From Selaginella moellendorffii (taxonomy: Eukaryota; Streptophyta; Lycopodiopsida; Selaginellales; Selaginellaceae): a stretch of DNA of 64,000 nucleotides. Of the stretch, positions 1-9,716 are shown piece by piece (within the stretch, counting starts at the first letter, position 1; each line of letters starts with the position of its first letter). The stretch is from contig NW_003314279.1 in the NCBI RefSeq assembly GCF_000143415.4, positions 1,997,679-2,061,678 of the forward strand, written 5' to 3'. A program made the position numbers and the translations under genes. The notes under the pieces were generated by a model. The model was not told where the DNA came from, made no database searches, and was given only the letters and a program-made list of their open reading frames with translations.

Positions 1-504
1 TTTTGTGTTATAATATTGTGAAATATAAAAAATAAATTAAAAAACTGATAGAAATATTAATAAATATTAATTAAGTACTAGGAAATGGCATGTGGACACA
101 TGCTAATTAATGTCCCACTTTACTGAATAAGTTCCACTTTAACGAAATAAAGCATTTTTTATATATTTCGCAAACATGCAAGATTTTTTACCATGTTGTC
201 TACACTAGATATCTCTTGGGAGGTGTACCTCCCTCCAAAATACTTCAGAATTTAATAGTGTAAATACAATAAATAAAAATATATTAAAACTTAAACATGA
301 TAATTTAAATATTTTAAACTAAAATTTAGAAATAATATAGTAAATTTTTATTAAATCATTTATTTCATCTTCTCTTCTAATAAAAAGTATGCTTTAAATT
401 TTTATAAATGCTTAGATAATAATTAGTATTTATACATTATTTCTAAATTTTAAATCAGGTGGCAAATAGATCATTTTAAAGTTTTGATCAAATTTTCATC
501 CACT
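1..504. other. AT-rich intergenic sequence
   Basis: Very AT-rich sequence with many short A/T runs and no open frame of substance on either strand. It lies downstream of the B3 gene, whose stop codon is at its right edge. I see no repeat structure or RNA gene in it. Confidence 0.6.
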
Positions 505-1708
505 CTAGAAGGGAGTGGCATCGTAGAGAGGAAATGCCAGGTTGAGGATCTTCCTCAGCTCCTCCTTGGACACTTTAGCCTTGAGCGATCCAGCGGAGCT
601 CCCCTCCACGATTGATCCGGGCGAGCCCAGCACGCTCCTACACATGCGCTGGAGCTTGCTCCCCTGCATCTTGAAGCTCATCCCAAGCTCCTCGGACTCG
701 GCTGCCGACCTCGTCTTTTTGAGCACCAGCGCCACCACTGGCTCGTGGCGCTGCTGCTGCCGCTCCTCCGCCGCCTCTTCTCCGCCTCCCATCCCTTCTG
801 CCACTCCCTCCTCCTCCTCGCCCGCCACCTCCTGGTTGCACGAGTGTGAGTTCTCCACCCATTCTCCCCTCAGGAGCCCCCTCGTCCTCTTGGGATTGCG
901 CTCGAGGACGTCGTAGTCGTGGACGTCTCCTCCGTTAGCTACTCCGCCGAGTTCTTCGATCTCGATCTCCAGCGCGTCTGGTTCTTTCTTTGGCGGGAGC
1001 AACACTATGTTGGCGGCGTTGGCGCGATCACTGGATTTGACCAGCTTGCGGCGCTTGAATATCTCGACGCGGAACGTGATCATCTCGGAGGAGTTCTCCT
1101 TTTGGAAGACGAGGACGTCTCCCTTGACGAGTTCGTGATGGACGCAGAAGGCTTTCCACCCGGCACCAATCACTGGCTGCACCGTCCAGTTCCATCTCAT
1201 CCTCCATTGGTGACCACTCCGGTCGCGGACGATCACCTCGGCTCTCCCGTGCGGCATCATCTTCTTGCAGTAGTTCGAAGGAAGAGTCTGCAGAAAAAAA
1301 ATAAAGAAGAAAAGAAAAACGATTAGCAAGTTCTTTGTGAAGATATCGAAGGGAAAAAAGACAAGGATAGCGAAACATAAACCTCGAGCTTGTTCTTCGC
1401 TTACCATAACGTATGTGCCGCTCACACAGCACTGGTTCAAGACTTTAATGGTGCTGCGACTCTTCTTTGCAAGATGTTGCTGGTACTCCTGCGCGGCTTG
1501 GAGCGCTTCGTGCGAACCTGGCAGCTCCTCGCGATTCCGCCGCTGCCGCTGCTGATTGGAGGGGATGTAACTCGACAGAGGACTGTCTTCCTCGTAAGAA
1601 CCTGCGAAGATACGCTCGAACAAATATAAGAAACGAAGTGATGAGAGAAAAAGAGCGAGAAGGAAAGCTCTGACCAGATGGATAAGCTTCGCCGCCGCTC
1701 GACTCCAT
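505..1708 (-). CDS. B3 DNA-binding domain protein (REM-like)
   Basis: Three exons are read on the minus strand. A short first exon starts at the ATG at 1708 (MESSGGEAYPSG). A second exon spans about 1601-1406 and ends at a GTAAGC donor. The last exon follows a pyrimidine-rich CTGCAG acceptor near 1291. The last exon opens with a B3 fold: LPSNYCKKMMPHG, then WRMRWNW, GWKAFCVHHELVKGD and LVFQKENSSEMITFRVEIF. These match the B3 pattern of a strand, then GW..F...N.L..GD, then F. B3 proteins bind short DNA motifs as nuclear transcription factors. The C-terminal third is acidic, then basic, and ends in a conserved-looking helix (SKEELRKILNLAF). The first-exon donor is GTCAGA, weaker than the others, so the N-terminus is the least certain part. 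The subfamily is not resolved; REM/VRN1-like is my best guess. Confidence 0.8.
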
Positions 1709-2064
1709 AGCTGCGCTCTCGCTCTTCTTCTTGCTTGCTGAAGGAAAAACCTCGCTGAGAGAGCGTCCGGTCTACTAGTACGTCCTAATGATGAATGATC
1801 CTGCGCCGTCGGATTTGCTCCATCCGACGGCCAGCATTCACGTACGAAAATGCTCGTATCTTTCCAGTAGCCGTCGCTTTCCGTTTCGTGATCTTTGCTC
1901 CATTTTAGAGGCAACCTTGGAGACTTGCTTGGATGGCTTTGCACATGGAAATATACCAAAAAAAAATTAAAAAAATCCATAGTATCAATCAAAACTTCAG
2001 CTCTAAAGAGGCGAGATTATCACCTTCCAGGTATCGAGTGTGTTCTTCGTTTCTATAGATGATA

Positions 2065-3530
2065 TTACGCGGATCCAATAACTCGGAGCCATTCGTCATT
2101 CAAAACACCTTCCGCAGTGTTATACGATTTGCCTACGAGAGCTTGAAAGGCCTGAATGGTTAGAAGACGAGGATAATGCTTATGCATCAAGAGTCCCACC
2201 GGGTAGAGGTCCGACCTCGTCGTGTGGGAATTCCCCCATTGCTCGTCCCAGCATTTTCCATCCCTGCTGTGCACACGCCTTCCAGATCAACTTTCTTCGC
2301 TCGTAGTCATACAAGACATTAGCTGGTCGAATGTCGCGATGCACCAAGCCTGCACAGCCACATGAAACTATAAGCTCCCAAAGATAGACGAGCCTCACCA
2401 GCACCATGTAAGGCCTTTAAAGCCTTGCGAATGCCAAGCACCATCTGTCGCAGCTCGTCTTCCGAAACAGGCTCTCGCACGGCAAGAAGAGGAACAGTCA
2501 TAACCATGTATGCTCCAGGAGCGTCGCTCCTGATCGTTCTTCGTTTCTTGGCGGAGGAATCACGGTCAGCAGTCCATGACACCGGATTCAACAGTTGCTC
2601 ACATTCACTCCTGGTCCTGAATTTGGGCCCTTCAACACTGCCAACGAGGTGTTTCCCACATTTGGGAGCCAGCGTGTAGGCCTGGAAGACATCTTCGCAG
2701 TTGACGCCCCACTCGTTGCAGGAATCGTTCCAGTTCCATATCACCTTGAGCACACCGTCATGGGTCAGCATCAGAGAGCTCATATCTCGTTCAATCTGTG
2801 GATTCAGCTCGCACCTGATAGCAATACAACTATCAGCCAAACTTCACATTTTCTCATTACACTCACATCGGTCCGGCTTCGATGGCAGCAAACATTCCAT
2901 GGAGCTTGATACAAGTTGAGGACTAGAGTCAGCGGAGTCAGAAACGGCTGCTCCTGCTTTAAAAAAGAGAGCAAATTGATGGTCGACAAAACGAAACCGA
3001 TCTTATGAGCTACCTGAGGATTGATTTGTACAGTGAAAAACTGGAGATGAGGTCCCAGCACGGCATAGCATACTAGAAACTGCCACTGGTAGAGTTGAGA
3101 CTTTGTCCGTCAACAAGGATTTCACTACCTCAAACTCAACGTCCTCCCTCTCTTCCCCGTACATGACACTCTCATGACAATCCAGTTGTCAATACAGATC
3201 AAAGTCAAAATGAGCTTGACTTAGTTCTTGAAGCATGCGATTGGGCTGGTGTTCATTGCAACTAAAACGTGCCAGGTGCTGTGATTTCCGGGCTTCTGAT
3301 CCGGGGAGAAGAGATCACATCGCTCCAGGAGGTCCAGATTGCCTGCTCCACCGCTTCGGTAGTATTCCCCTAGCTCGCTGGGCAATTCAAGGCAGCCACT
3401 TCACAACCGGCAATATGCCAAGAGCTCCGGCGCCTCACTCACGGTAGCGTTGGCGATGCCAATGTGGAGGAATTCGGTCGCCGATAGAGGAGAACGAATC
3501 TTCCCCGTCATCCCCGTCACAAGCCGCTCT
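2065..3530 (-). pseudogene. Decayed CRN-like protein kinase gene
   Basis: Read on the minus strand, separate frames together give a kinase-like protein. An N-terminal part (FLHIGIANATVSEAPELL, then an in-frame TGA, then LPSELGEYYRSGGAGNLDLL) is followed by DVEFEVVKSLLTDK and CYAVLGPHLQFFTVQINPQ. Then come a middle region with VIWNWNDSCNEWG and the catalytic loop HRDIRPANVLYDYERRKLI, and later SDLYPVGLLMHKH. Plausible introns exist (GTGAGG...TGTGCAG before LVHRD). However, the frame breaks after the catalytic loop and again upstream, and there is a nonsense codon near 3400. In the kinase family HRD..P.N is the catalytic loop. Here the DFG-equivalent segment is disrupted, so an active enzyme is unlikely. 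The layout resembles kinase modules of Crinkler-type proteins, and a CRN-like NTPase relic lies 2 kb away. The kinase identity is firm; the CRN link is an inference. Confidence 0.65.
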
Positions 3531-3642
3531 AGCAGGGAAATCTTTTATTGACTGGGCATTGACTGGGCCGTTAGCTCGCCTGCTCTGTGTGATCCTCTTC
3601 TTCCTGTGCTCCTTTTTGAGCAGCAACAAGGAGAGCCTGGCT

Positions 3643-3840
3643 ATGGCGGGGATATGCGTGGAGGGGCAATTCCTGTGCACGACTAGGCGTGATGGGACTA
3701 CTGTTATAAGTGCCACTACATCAAAGGCAACTGTGAGATTTGCAGCACTGGAGTTTGCCATCACCTGAAATGCAATTGTATCGCCCCTGCAGCTGAATCG
3801 CGTGGTAAAATCCTGTTACTCCAAAGTCTCAATTGTTAAA
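3643..3840 (+). pseudogene. Relic of a short Cys-rich coding sequence
   Basis: From the ATG at 3643 one frame reads MAGICVEGQFLCTT. After a frame change the sequence continues as DYCYKCHYIKGN, CEICSTGVCHHLKCNC and AAESRGKILLLQS. Nine or more cysteines sit in CxxC-like spacing. The frame break and the absence of an upstream ATG for the hydrophobic stretch before it make this a relic rather than a gene. A related, differently broken copy lies at 9440-9690 on the other strand. I do not recognise the family. The spacing recalls either a secreted Cys-rich peptide or the Cys-rich tail of a transposase, and I cannot decide between them. Confidence 0.4.
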
Positions 3841-4372
3841 AGTTTATTATATAAGCGAGAAGAATAGTAATTGGCACACAACAGTTACTTCAATAGTTTG
3901 GTTGTTTTTCACTTGCAAGGGCATTCGATGAGAAACAAAGAAAAGAAGAACATTGAAAAGCCATTCTCCTCAATCACAAAGTTGAGAAGAGGACGTAGAA
4001 ATTCTACATTTCATAATCTCTGTCCCATATCTTAGCAATTGAGTATTGATGTTCTTGATCAAGCCCCCCAAGGTCACTGGAGCACTTCTACACATTTTCT
4101 TTGCACCAATAATACGGCATATCTTGGCAACTAACAACGCAGCATCATTTCCTTCGCTCGTAACATAGCTCTAGCTAGGGCTTATTAGCTAAAGGAAGAC
4201 TCACGGCCATACTGAGATGGAACGCCACTAAAGCTCAAACACTAGCACTGGAAAGATCTCTTCATTGCCAGGTATATGAAGTACAAACAACAAAGGTTTT
4301 TTGCTCCTAGTTTCAGTAATGCTTGTGATACAAGATTGTTTTCGATCATCCCCCAAGGGGATGATTCGACGA

Positions 4373-4738
4373 TCAGTGGCGAGCTCTCTTGCTCGGCGGC
4401 CCGGCTTGTTGTTGCTGAAGCGCCAGTTGCCTTGTGAAGTAGTTCACCTCCTTAGCCAGTCGCTTCCTGTTCGCTTCCTCCTCTTGCTGGAGCGCCACGG
4501 CCACCATCCGCGTGATCCGGTCGGCACGGGGAGGATCCAACGCCACCTCGTCCTCCATGTAATGGCAGTCCGGACTGAGCGCCCTCTTGTTGTTGGTCTC
4601 GGCCCAGTGATCATAGTCCGCGAAGTCGAAGCTATCGTATTGTTTCACCCGGATGCTCCTATTGTTACCAGCCTCGATCGCCAAGTCGTCAATCATGCGC
4701 TTGAGCTCAACATACCGCTCAACGTCCACCGCCACCAT
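4373..4738 (-). CDS. 121-aa repeated protein, copy A
   Basis: An intact single-exon frame of 121 codons begins MVAVDVERYVELKRMIDD and ends QQQQAGPPSKRARH. The middle is acidic (YDSFDFADYDHW, then DCHYMEDEVALDPP), followed by a Gln/Glu-rich helical stretch and a basic tail that could act as a nuclear localisation signal. I know of no family that matches. Two other intact copies (8205-8570 and 13669-14034) differ at only a handful of residues, and a broken fourth lies at 7025. This copy is in the left arm of the inverted repeat, antisense to its right-arm partner. It may be an expressed gene carried by a mobile cassette or a fossil kept intact by recent amplification. Confidence 0.55.
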   Translation of the reverse strand: MVAVDVERYVELKRMIDDLAIEAGNNRSIRVKQYDSFDFADYDHWAETNNKRALSPDCHYMEDEVALDPPRADRITRMVAVALQQEEEANRKRLAKEVNYFTRQLALQQQQAGPPSKRARH

Positions 4739-4879
4739 CTTCGATCTGCTCCGCTCGTGAGAAGTTCTTCTGGACTCCTTTTTACAATCACTAACCCTAT
4801 GTTTTTCGCCAAATTATTCTTTCATCATCTTTAAGATAAAAAAAAGGTTTTAACAGGCTTACTGAAATATTTTAAATTT

Positions 4880-5200
4880 GTTTTATGGAGCAGCGATCTC
4901 CGCCGATTTGAAGAGCTAGGAGCGAGGAGCCAGAAATTCGTGGATTCAACCAGAGTTTCGAAGACTTGTTTGGCCCCTGAATTTTTTCCCATCTTTCACT
5001 GAGCATCAACTGTCTGCTTCCAGGATTTAATCTCCTCGCCATCATCACGCGTCCAATCCCGTCCTCTCAGTCCAGCAAGAGTTTCTTCCACCAGCTGGGA
5101 CGCTTTGCATGTATAGCCCCTGGTAATTAATCCGCTGGAGAAAGCTCCCACGAAAATTCGCCTTGCATGTGCGCGAAGATGCTGCTGCGGGGTTAAAAGG
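4880..5200. pseudogene. Fragments of the DLDG1-like gene, 5' part
   Basis: A piece matching the N-terminal coding region of the gene at 14186-16066 (RSQRFVWI-like, here on the plus strand) is followed by a piece encoding EEIKSWKQ on the minus strand. The two pieces are in opposite orientations, so the copy was rearranged. It cannot encode the protein. The same mosaic, reversed, flanks copy B at 7640-8050. Confidence 0.6.
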
Positions 5201-5345
5201 AGACTGCATAAACATGCACACACTTGTCAATTACAGAATCATGCAAGGAGAGTAGGGGAGAAAAACAAGAACAGGACACACACACCGAAACAAGAAACAC
5301 CAGGGGAAAAAAAAAAGGTGGCAGCCACACCTGCAATGATGTCCT

Positions 5346-7006
5346 CTAGATATGTAATTGTACATGGCACCCTCGATCTCGTGCAGGGCGCTTCATCCGC
5401 ATGGGAGGCAGGACAATGGGCATCAGATCAAGCCTTTTCCACGAATGCCTGCCAGTCTTCGTAACCTTTGGCTGACCGTCTTCAATCACGTAGTCCCTCA
5501 GCAGCTGTAGTTGCGACAGCGTTGTGCGGGCAGACATGAACGAAGACTGGTGTGGTACAGGGTGCGCCATCTATAACCACGGAGTTGGGGCTTTCGGGCA
5601 TGGCCTCCTGGCGTACAACAAAATCTTTGTGCCCATATGAAGCATTTCAAGGAAAGATGTGTAATTCAATAGTGAGAAGGAAAAGAAAAGACAAGTCCTA
5701 AGCAAGAGAAAAATTGCTCCAACACAGCAGCCACGGGCATTTGCAGCAGAAGGCCCAGCTCTGGAATGTAGGAGTCCACAATGTCAAGCCTCCGCCTCAC
5801 GAGCCTCAAGTTGGGCCTGAAGGTGACGAAGGACATATGGTTGTTCACACCAGTGAATGTCCGATCACTTGTTGAGAGGAGGCGTAGTCCTCAAAGATCT
5901 CCCTACGCACAGAAGAAAAGTCAATCTGGGCGAGATTGGCCAGGGAAGCATCCATCTTCCCGGATGGGAAGACCTTGCTTGTAAACATAGTGCGGATGTA
6001 CCTGGAAGCAAAAGCTATCGTCTCAATCTGTCGGAGCGAGCATTTTGGACGGCTGTAGAAAACTTTGTCCGCCAGCTCCTCACGCCCCGTCACCAGGAAG
6101 CTCGACACTGCTCTTTGCTGTCTATCCGTCACAGTGCCCAAATCCTGGAAAAAATGCGGAGCTATGCCACCACAGACGTAAAGCCGTGCCAGGAAATGTG
6201 CTGCCGCTGAGAAATCTCCGGCCGTAAGTGCTCCTGAAACTCCCCGCCTGGTGCTTCCTCTTGAACGCTTTCAACAGCTCCGAAGGCTTCCAGGCATCCA
6301 TATGGAAAGTCACAAACCGGCCTCGTCCATTGTCGCCTCAGCGGCATCAGCACCATTCATCCGGGATGGACTTGTAAAGAGGACCGTCCTTCCTCGCGTG
6401 GCTCTATATCCTTGAAAGCTATCGTCCACAAGGAGCCACGTCCCTGCTAAGCTCAACAGGTCTGTCGGAACTTTATACGAGAACCGGACCTCTCCGCCCG
6501 GCGAGATGATGATGAAGACCCTGGCGTCCGCAAACAGTTGCACTAAAACGTATGCTCCAGCTAGTTTCGCGTCGCTGAGGAGCTCGCGAACGAAGTACCA
6601 GATGCAGCACGACTTTCCTATCCCCGGATTACCGGAGATGTGCGCGAAGATGCTGCGGGCGTGTCTCAGCTGACGATAGATCTTCGCGTAAGACTTGCGA
6701 ACGAGGATGTCGGTAGGGTTGGCTGTGAGCTCGGCTATGACGGCAGGGAGCCTCAGAAATGCTTCCGCATCCCGACCCCTGCATAGGTGCGAACTGGTGT
6801 CCGGGGGGAAAATCTTGTCCTTGGCAAAAGGGAGAGCAGAGGGAACATACACACAACGAAAACAAAAAGACTGTATTGAAATTCCTGAGATACATCTCCA
6901 CTCCAGGAGCTAGGACAAAGTCAGGGCAGCACTGGCGCTTCAGCCACTTTCGGATGGCAATCTCATGCGGCACATTAATTAACAACCGTGAGCATGAACT
7001 TCTCAC
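5346..7006 (-). pseudogene. CRN-like P-loop NTPase, frameshifted
   Basis: The minus strand encodes KWLKRQCCPDFVLAPGVEMY, then after a probable intron a 180-codon frame with a clear Walker A motif (ISGNPGIGKSCCIWYFVREL) and a Walker B-like strand (TWLLVDDSFQG), followed by GRTVLFTSPS. The frame then shifts near 6320 to FVTFHMDAWKPSELLKAF and again near 6250 to GDFSAAAHFLARLYVCGG, continuing into SSFLVTGREELADKVFYS and downstream pieces to about 5346. The GxPGIGKS loop with a following Y/F-rich helix, and the TSP...W..EL spacing, are typical of NTPase domains in Crinkler/RHS-protein-type proteins. Those are known from oomycetes, fungi and some early land plants. At least two single-base frame changes argue for a pseudogene, unless they are assembly errors. 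It sits at the centre of the large inverted repeat. Confidence 0.65.
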
Positions 7007-7024
7007 GAGCAGAGCAGATCGAAG

Positions 7025-7150
7025 ATGGTGGCGGTGGACGTTGAGCGGTATGTTTCGACGACTTGGCGATCGAGGCTGGTAACAATAGGAGCATCCGGGT
7101 AAAACATTACGATAGTTTCGACTTTGTGGACTATAATCACTGTTTTGATC
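7025..7150 (+). pseudogene. 121-aa repeated protein, broken copy D
   Basis: The segment begins exactly like the intact copies (MVAVDVERY) but lacks about 17 bases after codon 10, which shifts the frame. Similarity continues to about the codons for DFADYDHW and then stops. Downstream the sequence switches to DLDG1-like exon fragments. It is a truncated extra copy in the spacer of the inverted repeat. Confidence 0.7.
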
Positions 7151-7159
7151 CGCAAAGTC

Positions 7160-7600
7160 GATCTGAGGATGGGATTGACCACTGTTTTGATTCTCTGCTC
7201 ACACTTCCTCGACCAATTCTACCCTGGAAAACAGTTTGAGCGATGGAAAAAAAAGCGAGGCCTGGAAAACACTTACGCTTCGTCGTGAAGATGCTGCGTT
7301 AGTATCTCATCGGAAAGGGAGGAGCGATTCCAATCCTGACCTCGAACATCAAACGCTTCTCTTTGTCCTCCAGTGGAGGAACCATTCTTTTGGTCACGTG
7401 AGAATCCGTGACGTCGATGCCTTGGCCAGGAATGCTACGAGCTCGACATATCTACACAGGACTAAAAGCAAAGCTGTGAGTGACAAAACCATCACCTCGA
7501 CTGGAAAACTAAATTTGAAGGAAGAAAACCAGCTTACTGTCGATCTTGCAAATTCCCTCTTGATCTTGTTTCCTGGTGCCACTTAAGAAACTCTTGAAAC
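7160..7600 (-). pseudogene. DLDG1-like gene fragments, middle exons
   Basis: The minus strand matches internal exons of the gene at 14186-16066. These include the ELVEE region near 7190, the exon with MFEVRIG and LTQHLHDEA-like codons near 7270-7350, the CRYVEL region near 7440, and the part before SAARSTVSW near 7550. Frames are broken and intervening pieces are missing, so this is a dead copy. The order of pieces still follows the parent gene. Confidence 0.6.
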
Positions 7601-7639
7601 AAATCTGAGAATGGCCTCATTGCGTAACTAGCCTTCCCA

Positions 7640-8050
7640 GAGCTATCCAGCTCCAACCCAAGAAATTCTTCTTTCTTGCGGAGTGCTGGACCTCATCAAC
7701 TTCTCCCTGATTTCGAGGAATGCGAGGCCAATTTTTTTAGGAGCTTTCTCCAGCGGATTTTTTACCAGGGGCTATACATGCAAAGCGTCCCAGGAGCGAA
7801 AGCTGATGGAAGAAACTCTTGCTGGACGACTTGGACTGGTGGGCAGAGAACGAGATTGGACACATGATGCTCGACGGACGGCGAGGAGATTAAATCCTGG
7901 AAGCAGAGAGTTGACGCCATCAACGAGCTCAGTGAAAGCTGGGAAAAATCAAGGGACAGAAGCGAGTGAAATTCCGCTTCCAATTGCTTCGAAACTCTGG
8001 TTGAATCCACGAATTTCTGGCTCCTCGCTCCCGAGCTCTTCAAACCAGTG
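7640..8050. pseudogene. DLDG1-like gene fragments, 5' part
   Basis: Pieces matching the first exon of the DLDG1-like gene are here in mixed orientation. The GEEIKSWKQRVDAIN codons read on the plus strand, while the pieces matching the transit-peptide region read on the minus strand. The mosaic ends at GTGGAGAGCAT and joins the leader of the 121-codon gene (copy B). Copy C has the same junction at about 13500. Confidence 0.6.
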
Positions 8051-8204
8051 GAGAGCATAAAACAAATTTTAAAATATTTCAGTAAGTTGCTGAAAATCTT
8101 TATCTTAAAGATGTGTGAAACAATATTTGGCGTTTGTTTTGTATAGGGTTTGTGATTGTAAAAGGGAGACTAGAAGAACTTCTCGCGAGCAGAGCAGATC
8201 GGAG

Positions 8205-8570
8205 ATGGTGGCGGTGGACGTTGAGCGGTATGTTCAGCTCAAGCGCATGATCGACGACTTGGCGATCGAGGCTGGTAACAATAGGAGCATCCGGGTGAAA
8301 CAATACGATAGCTTCGACTTCGCGGACTATGGTCACTGGGCCGAGACCAACAACAAGAGAGCGCTCAGGCCGGACTGCCATTACATGGAGGACGAGGTGG
8401 CGTTGGATCCTCCCCATGCCGACCGGATCACGCGGATGGTGGCCGTGGCGCTCCAGCAAGAGGAGGAAGAGAACAGGAGGCAACTGGTTAAGGAGGTGAA
8501 CCACTTCACAAGGCAACTGGCGCTTCAGCAACAACAAGCCGGGCCACCGAGCAAGAGAGCTCGCCACTGA
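8205..8570 (+). CDS. 121-aa repeated protein, copy B
   Basis: An intact 121-codon frame starts at the first MVAVDVERY methionine. It reads YVQLKRMIDD, DYGHWAETNNKRALRPD, then EEEENRRQLVKEVNHFTRQ and the same QQQQAGPPSKRARH tail. It differs from copies A and C at scattered positions only. The leader (GGGTTTGTGATTGTAAAAGG and onward) is shared with copy C. About 130 bp downstream lie the terminal codons of the DLDG1-like gene in antisense, so the cassette contains a piece of a neighbouring gene. The function is unknown; an acidic centre and a basic C-terminus suggest a soluble, possibly nuclear protein. Confidence 0.55.
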   Translation: MVAVDVERYVQLKRMIDDLAIEAGNNRSIRVKQYDSFDFADYGHWAETNNKRALRPDCHYMEDEVALDPPHADRITRMVAVALQQEEEENRRQLVKEVNHFTRQLALQQQQAGPPSKRARH

Positions 8571-9439
8571 TCGTCGAATCATCCCCTTGGGGGATGATCG
8601 AAAACAATCTTGTATCACAAGCTCTAACAAACTTGTGAACAAAGCAAGCTCCTGCCAAGGATCAAAAACTTTTGTTATTTGTACTTCATATACCTGGCAA
8701 TGAAGAGATCTTTCCAGTTCTATGAGCTTTAATGGCGTTCCATCTCGCGGAATATGGCCGTGAGTCATTTGGGTCTTCCTTTAGCTAATAAGCCCTAGCT
8801 AGAGCTACATTACGAGAGAAGGAAACGTTGCTGTGCCGTATTATTGGTGCAAAGAAAATGTGTACAAGTGCTCCAGTGACCTTGGAGGGCCTGATCAAGA
8901 ACATCAATACTCAATTGCTAGATATGGAAGAGAGATTAGGATCAGTTAGGAATCTGGAAGAGGATAAATAACGTGGATGACAGGTTAAGAGCGGTGCTAC
9001 CAGATGAGACGGGAAATTGATCGCAAGTAATGGCAAAGTCTATACTGATGAATTCAACCTCTAAAAAAGGTAAGGAAAAAACGTTTGTTTTGTTTTTTTT
9101 TAAAGACAATGCGCCTACTCCCTCTTCTCAACTTTGTGATTGAGAAGAATGGCTTTTCAATGTTCTTCTTTTCTTCTTTTCCTTGTTTATCATCGAATGC
9201 TTGTGTTCTCGCTCCCGCTTCATCACTGCCCTTGCAAGTGAAAAACAACCAAACTACTGAAGTAACTGTTGTGTGCATCATGTTTTCTTCGAATCGAAGT
9301 ACTATTTTTACGCTCTCTCTGGTTCTACTTGCGAGAACAAACATGAATTTAGAGACGAGTCGTTTAAAATGAGTTCTTTGGAAGTGTGCTTATAAACTTT
9401 TAAGAACAGATTAAGGGAATGGAGACTTTGGAGTAACAG

Positions 9440-9690
9440 GATTTTACCATGGGATTCAGCTGCAGGGTTTACTTGAGGTGATGGCAAACTCCAGTGTTGC
9501 AAATCTGACACTTACTGCCTTTGGCACTTCTGGCAGTAGTCCTGGCACACCTGGTCGCTTGGAGGTGCACAGGAAGTGCCCCTCCACACATATCCCCGCC
9601 ATAGCCATGCTCCTTGTTGACCACTCCAGGTTGACGAGCAAGTCCATGAGGTGAGCTTGGCCATTTTGGAGAATATATATTCCATTTCCC
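9440..9690 (-). pseudogene. Relic of a short Cys-rich coding sequence, second copy
   Basis: The minus strand has MAMAGICVEGHFLCTS in one frame, CQDYCQKCQ in another, and KCQICNTGVCHHLK in the third, followed by NPAAESHGKILLLQS. It is homologous to 3643-3840 in opposite orientation but broken at different places, so the two copies decayed independently. Function not recognised. Confidence 0.4.
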
Positions 9691-9716
9691 ACTGAGGCTG
9701 TGGGTGGTAATGTCTT

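Larger units (their letters stand above)
3625..5170. repeat. Left arm of a large inverted repeat
   Basis: In order, this segment carries a Cys-rich relic, a stretch with GTTGTTTTTCACTTGCAAGG, a stretch containing TTTGCACCAATAATACGGCA, a stretch with CTAGCTAGGGCTTATTAGC, the last codons of the DLDG1-like gene, the 121-codon gene on the minus strand, and DLDG1-like N-terminal fragments. The same blocks occur in mirror order and reverse complement between about 9690 and 7640. Similarity is high but not perfect, with insertions in the right arm. The outer edge is about 3625, because sequence further out does not match the other side. Boundaries are by eye, within about 50 bp. Confidence 0.75.
7640..9690. 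repeat. Right arm of the large inverted repeat
   Basis: This is the reverse-complement counterpart of 3625-5170. Read from 9690 downwards it gives the Cys-rich relic, the CTTGCAAGTGAAAAACAACC block, the block with TGCCGTATTATTGGTGCAAA, the AATAAGCCCTAGCTAGAGC block, DLDG1-like last codons, the 121-codon gene and DLDG1-like 5' fragments. It is longer than the left arm because of extra sequence, mainly between about 8950 and 9450. Edges are approximate. Confidence 0.75.

Noticed and set aside
3559-3640. Hydrophobic stretch that could be a signal peptide for the Cys-rich relic
   Set aside because: It begins with TTG, there is no ATG in frame, and the other copy lacks it.
8100-8768. Long open frame (222 codons) antisense to copy B, and a 299-codon one antisense to copy C (13558-14457)
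   Set aside because: They mirror the conserved plus-strand 121-codon gene and, in copy C, run through the real DLDG1-like exons in the wrong frame. The codon-level conservation fits the plus-strand gene.
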